Below are positions 36,301 to 38,908 of a DNA stretch of 38,908 nt, in pieces. Positions within the stretch are counted from its first letter, which is position 1. The number at the start of each line of letters is the position of its first letter. The position numbers and the translations under genes are program-made. The notes under the pieces were generated by a model. The model did no database searches. It worked only from the letters and a program-made list of their open reading frames with translations, and had not been told where the DNA came from. This stretch comes from Flavobacteriaceae bacterium UBA2765 (lineage in GTDB: Bacteria; Bacteroidota; Bacteroidia; Flavobacteriales; Flavobacteriaceae): NCBI GenBank assembly GCA_002352665.1, contig DEIV01000139.1:17501-56408 (forward strand). The letters run 5' to 3'.

Positions 36301-36883
36301 AGAAATTGCCGAATTCAATAACTTTTTATACGGAATTACTTCGGCTGCTGAACAACAAGCAGACATTGCTGTAAATTATATTTTAGGCGATTTAAGTAGT
36401 GTTTATAGAGGTTCTGTATTGATGAACATCTTAAAATTTAAGGATTTAAACCTCTGTAGTATTGGTATGGTCCAGTTTCCTGAAAAGGACACTTCTTATG
36501 AAGAAGTCATTTTTATGGATATGAATAAACATTACTATAAAAAATGTATCATTAAAGATGATAGATTGGTTGGAGCAGTTTTACTAGGCGATAAAAAAGA
36601 ATTTGCCGAATTCAAAACCTTGATAGAAGATAAAATTGAATTGGGCGAAAAAAGGGAAGAATTATTGCGATCTAATGAGGCCTCAATCCCTGTTAAAGGA
36701 AAATTGATATGCTCATGTAGCCAAATAGGTACTGGAAATTTAGAAGATGTTATTAATTCAGGATGTACCAGCTATGTAGAATTATGTAAAACCACAGGAG
36801 CAGGAATGGGTTGTGGAAGTTGCAAACCCGAAGTATTAGAAATATTTCAAAATACCTTACGAAAAATCACAGTAACAGTTTAA
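33344..36883 (+). CDS. nasA: Assimilatory nitrate reductase fused to NADH/FAD oxidoreductase and BFD domain (NasA-NasB type fusion)
   Basis: 1179 residues, no signal peptide, cytoplasmic. Residues 1-700 are a molybdopterin oxidoreductase of the NasA/NapA group: [4Fe-4S] ligands C11-x2-C14-x3-C18 and C46, likely molybdenum ligand Cys140 (SRLCMSS), and a molydopterin-binding C-terminal domain around LTTGRIRDQWHTRT. Residues 707-1100 are a NirB/NasB-like FAD-NADH module with loops VGAGAAAYRF (711-720) and VGGGLLGLE. Residues 1120-1170 are a BFD [2Fe-2S] domain (Cys1123, 1125, 1157, 1160). The chain thus holds a path NADH-FAD-[2Fe-2S]-[4Fe-4S]-Mo for nitrate to nitrite. The rubredoxin-tailed gene follows after 4 bases. 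Confidence 0.95.
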   Translation: MAIKKSCKTTCSYCGVGCGIIVNKDSKGNLKVEGDPDHPVNKGMLCSKGMNLNYVVQNTSDRILYPEMKWSRNHPMQQVSWDTALDRATAVFTSIIKKYGPDSVGFYVSGQCLTEEYYILNKLTKGFLGTNNIDTNSRLCMSSAVVGYKKTVGEDAVPISYDDIELADCFLIAGANPAWCHPILFRRLEKHKEENSKVKIIVVDPRKTQTSSIADLHLQIIPGTDITLYNAIARYLIDKNKIDKKFIKEHTTDFKSVKEQVFKTSLKEAAKICGVTVDEIKKAAKYIGDAKAFISMWTMGLNQSINGVNKNVSLINLSLLTGQIGKPGAGPFSLTGQPNAMGGREVGGMANLLAAHKELSNPEHRKEVSDFWGGKEIIEKPGLTATEMFEALNTGELKAIWIVCTNPVVSLPDSLQVEKALEKANFVVVQDISHNSETTKYADLLLPAAGWLEKEGTMTNSERRISYLEKGVEPPGEALPDVEIITKFAQKMGYDGFDYETTSEIFDEHCLLTKGTNIDISGLSYDRLKSEGSMQWPVPTKEHKGTARLFTDHQFFTNTGKVNFNTPLFTENQSEKLNTEFPLVLTTGRIRDQWHTRTRTGKVNRLDTHMPAPYLEMNSVDAFERKIKEDDVVLIKSARGEVRVSVKLNYDIRKGVVFLPMHWGKILGNDFGRANNLTSTLIDPESKTPDYKYSAVEVSKIKKPKQKICIVGAGAAAYRFAKSYRDHNKEDELLVFSKEKNPFYNRVLLPEYVSDELTWDELEKVKKNELDKLRLQLFSEVSIIRVDKENKKVTDSNDNEHDYDLLVMATGSRAFVPANAQLDSPGRFTLRSRADAEKLKNHLAGTGLPDIEQHVVIVGGGLLGLELAATLNKKDIQITIIERASRLMERQLDRIASRLLAEDVRERGIQIFFDNEVTTVFEDVNSPQKLSITFKTGKVISCNAIVYAIGTIPNIELARHAKLDCRRGVIVNQYLQTSDPSIFAMGEIAEFNNFLYGITSAAEQQADIAVNYILGDLSSVYRGSVLMNILKFKDLNLCSIGMVQFPEKDTSYEEVIFMDMNKHYYKKCIIKDDRLVGAVLLGDKKEFAEFKTLIEDKIELGEKREELLRSNEASIPVKGKLICSCSQIGTGNLEDVINSGCTSYVELCKTTGAGMGCGSCKPEVLEIFQNTLRKITVTV

Positions 36884-36887
36884 GATT

Positions 36888-38312
36888 ATGGTAGATTTAA
36901 AAAGAGTTTTTATCAAAGGTGGTGTATTATCACCAAGCGAATTAAAGCAAATTATTAGCTATGCTGAATCGTTAAATTTAGATGCTATACATTTTGGTTC
37001 AAGGCAAGATATTATATTTCCAGAACATAAAATAAATACAGAAATCGACAGTCAGTTTCCTAAATTGAGTACAGGAATGATTTCTGATTTGACTTACCAG
37101 AACATTGTCTGTTCTTATGTTTCTTCAGATATTTTTCCATCAACCTCATGGTTAAATGGTGCTACTTACTTGTATATTTTAGAAAGTTTCAAGTATCAAC
37201 CCACATTAAAAATCAACGTTTCTGATCCTCAACAACAATTTTCACCTCTATTTAGTGGTCAGTTAAATTTTATAGCTTCGGCACATGAAGATTACTGGTA
37301 TTTAAACCTAAGATTGCCGAATTGGGATGCTTCTGTATATTTTCCTGTATTGGTTTACAGTTGGGACATTTCAAAAATTGCTAAGGTTATAGAAGAGACT
37401 TATCAAGACGCTGATGATATAGATGAATTATTTATGCTCATTACAAATCAAATAGAAACCAATAGTAGAACTATAGAAACTGAGCTAAAAATTGATTTTA
37501 AACCTTTCCCGTATTACGAGGGTATGAATAAAATGGGTATTAATGAGTATTGGTTAGGACTGTATTGGCGGAATAATAAATACGATTTAGATTTTTTAAA
37601 TGATTTTTGTGATTTCTGTTTGGATAATAGAATTGGTAAAATATGTGTAACTCCTTGGAAATCTTTTATTGTAAAAGGAATACCAAGTGAAAGTAAATTG
37701 GCCTTAGAAAAACTATTAGGTAAGTCGGGTATTAATGTCCGTCATTCATTATTAGAATTAAATTGGCATTTACCCGTGTATGATGAAGAGGCTTTAGCAC
37801 TCAAAACATTTATTGTCCGTAATTTTGATCAAAACGATATTAGCACTTATGGCTTAACCTTTGGCATCTCAAATAAAGGGGATAATAAGATCTACTTCAC
37901 CTCTATTGTTGTCGAAAAAAACACATCACCAAACATTGTGAAAGATTTTGAGGTAAGAACAACATATAACGTACTGTATTGTGAAAATTTCAATCCAAAT
38001 ACTCAAAAGTATCTGGTCTATGCACAAGATGTTGATAAGATAGAACTACCGGGCTTATTAATGGAACTCAGTAAACTCTATTTTGAAAAATTAGGAGAGG
38101 TAGAAATGAAAAACGATTCAGATAAAAAGCAAGAACAAATCATTGTAAAAGAAGTGTATCAATGTTCAGCATGTTTAACGGTTTATGATGCTGAATTTGG
38201 AGATGATAAGTCTGCAATTGATCCTGGCACTTCCTTTAAAGAGATACCTTCTACATACATTTGTCCTGTTTGTGAAGCTTCTAAGGCAGATTTTGAATTG
38301 GTAAAGATTTAA
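36888..38312 (+). CDS. Sulfite/nitrite-reductase-like half-domain protein with C-terminal rubredoxin
   Basis: 474 residues. The N-terminal segment VFIKGGVLSPSELKQIISYAESLNLDAIHFGSRQ-type and a second one at about 213-300 (GLYWRNNKYDLDFLNDFCDF..., KICVTPWKSFIVKGI) look like the two ferredoxin-like half domains of siroheme sulfite/nitrite reductases. The paired C-x5-C / C-x3-C siroheme-cluster motif is absent. The last 51 residues are a rubredoxin: C426-x2-C429 and C459-x2-C462, with DPGTSF and IP before the second pair. Four bases after nasA, so co-transcribed. A role in electron transfer to or assembly of the nitrate reductase is inferred; the catalytic function is unknown. Confidence 0.8.
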   Translation: MVDLKRVFIKGGVLSPSELKQIISYAESLNLDAIHFGSRQDIIFPEHKINTEIDSQFPKLSTGMISDLTYQNIVCSYVSSDIFPSTSWLNGATYLYILESFKYQPTLKINVSDPQQQFSPLFSGQLNFIASAHEDYWYLNLRLPNWDASVYFPVLVYSWDISKIAKVIEETYQDADDIDELFMLITNQIETNSRTIETELKIDFKPFPYYEGMNKMGINEYWLGLYWRNNKYDLDFLNDFCDFCLDNRIGKICVTPWKSFIVKGIPSESKLALEKLLGKSGINVRHSLLELNWHLPVYDEEALALKTFIVRNFDQNDISTYGLTFGISNKGDNKIYFTSIVVEKNTSPNIVKDFEVRTTYNVLYCENFNPNTQKYLVYAQDVDKIELPGLLMELSKLYFEKLGEVEMKNDSDKKQEQIIVKEVYQCSACLTVYDAEFGDDKSAIDPGTSFKEIPSTYICPVCEASKADFELVKI

Positions 38313-38365
38313 AAAATCAGGATTTCATTTTGAGCGAATCACTAACTATGAGATTTAATCTTTTA

Positions 38366-38396
38366 AGCCATTGTTGGTGTTTTTCACCAACAATTG
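38366..38396. repeat. Hairpin repeat, copy 2, between nasA operon and transposase gene
   Basis: ATTGTTGGTG and CACCAACAAT form a perfect 10-bp stem around TTTTT. The left 19 bases are identical to those of the copy at 33163. It ends 11 bases before the stop codon of the leftward transposase gene. It may act as bidirectional terminator and as a REP-like element. Confidence 0.75.
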
Positions 38397-38406
38397 ATAG
38401 TTAGTA

Positions 38407-38908
38407 CTAATCATCAAAACGAGCCAAAAATTCAAACTCATCACCTAAGTCTTTATAAAATTTTGCAGAAGAAAACCGATAATCTAAATCTTCTTTAGAC
38501 AATCCCGCTTTTACAGTATTGTTATGGATGTAATTTAGTTTTTCAATAATAATTTCATTGTTATACAAATCTTTGCACAACGGATTTCGTTGCCAAAACT
38601 GATAGTCTCTATCTTTTAATTGAACTAAAAGCTTAGCTAATACATCAGGATGATTAATTTCTAAATCTCTTTTTATTCTTAGAGCAGTAAATTTCATAAA
38701 GCTTAACTGCGTATGCTTTAGTGAATATAATTTTGTTGGATTCCAAATTAGATGAATATGATTATCCATAATTACATAATCATATAAAATTACTCTTTCT
38801 TCTTTAACCAGATATTGCAATAATTCAATAAGAATCATTTTATACTTTTCTGGTTTTAGCAATTTTTTCCAATCAAGAATTGTGTCAGTATAAAACTGTG
38901 GACATTCT
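38407..38908 (-). CDS. REP-associated tyrosine (Y1/HUH) transposase-like protein, 5' end outside window
   Basis: The reading frame is open to the window edge. Upstream of an internal TTG at 38862 it encodes ECPQFYTDTILDWKKLL, a conserved N-terminal part of this family, so the true start lies beyond 38908 and the gene is partial here. The HUH motif is HIHLIW after YDYVIMDN, and the C-terminal part KLNYIHNNTVKAGL...YRFSSAKFY is typical of Bacteroidetes IS200-like/RAYT proteins. Such proteins are usually single-copy domesticated transposases linked to palindromic REP elements. It is convergent with the nasA operon. Confidence 0.85.
   Translation of the reverse strand, partial: ECPQFYTDTILDWKKLLKPEKYKMILIELLQYLVKEERVILYDYVIMDNHIHLIWNPTKLYSLKHTQLSFMKFTALRIKRDLEINHPDVLAKLLVQLKDRDYQFWQRNPLCKDLYNNEIIIEKLNYIHNNTVKAGLSKEDLDYRFSSAKFYKDLGDEFEFLARFDD

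Overview
The window is AT-rich with Bacteroidetes-type signals: TAnnTTTG -7 promoter boxes, few Shine-Dalgarno sequences, and a division/cell-wall cluster in flavobacterial order. It most likely comes from a marine or freshwater member of Flavobacteriaceae; the genus cannot be named from the sequence alone. No stretch longer than about 280 bases lacks a gene.

Left part (1-17.6 kb), housekeeping. A leftward alpha/beta hydrolase gene and a heptamer repeat precede the rightward dcw cluster: mraZ, rsmH, ftsL, ftsI (PASTA type), murE, mraY, murD, ftsW, murG, murC, ftsQ, ftsA, ftsZ. MurF and Ddl are not in the window. Three 10-bp direct repeats that look like MraZ boxes lie just before the mraZ promoter. 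A hairpin terminator closes the cluster after ftsZ, followed by a GatB/YqeY-domain gene and tRNA-Arg(UCG). Several hairpins then fill the convergent junction.

Middle and right part (17.8-38.3 kb), a complete nitrate assimilation island. Leftward: nirB-nirD-DUF4202-NarX-like histidine kinase. Rightward: SUMT (first step to siroheme, the NirB cofactor); NarK-type transporter plus Crp/Fnr-type regulator; nitrate ABC transporter (lipoprotein, permease, two ATPases) plus an outer-membrane porin; NarL-type response regulator; a large nitrate reductase fused to a NirB-like NADH/FAD module and a [2Fe-2S] BFD domain; and a protein made of sulfite/nitrite-reductase-like half domains ending in rubredoxin. 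Nitrate would cross the outer membrane through the porin and the inner membrane through NarK or NrtABCD. It would then be reduced to nitrite by the fused NasA and to ammonium by NirBD.

The main regulatory signal is a 16-bp dyad, TACGTAT-N2-(N)TACGTA, present once in each of the four promoter regions of the island (nirB/SUMT, narK, nrtA, nasA). It fits either a Crp/Fnr-like or a NarL-like 7-2-7 site, and the island encodes one regulator of each kind. The right edge holds the 3' part of a REP-associated (Y1/HUH) transposase gene next to a hairpin that has a second copy 5.2 kb upstream.
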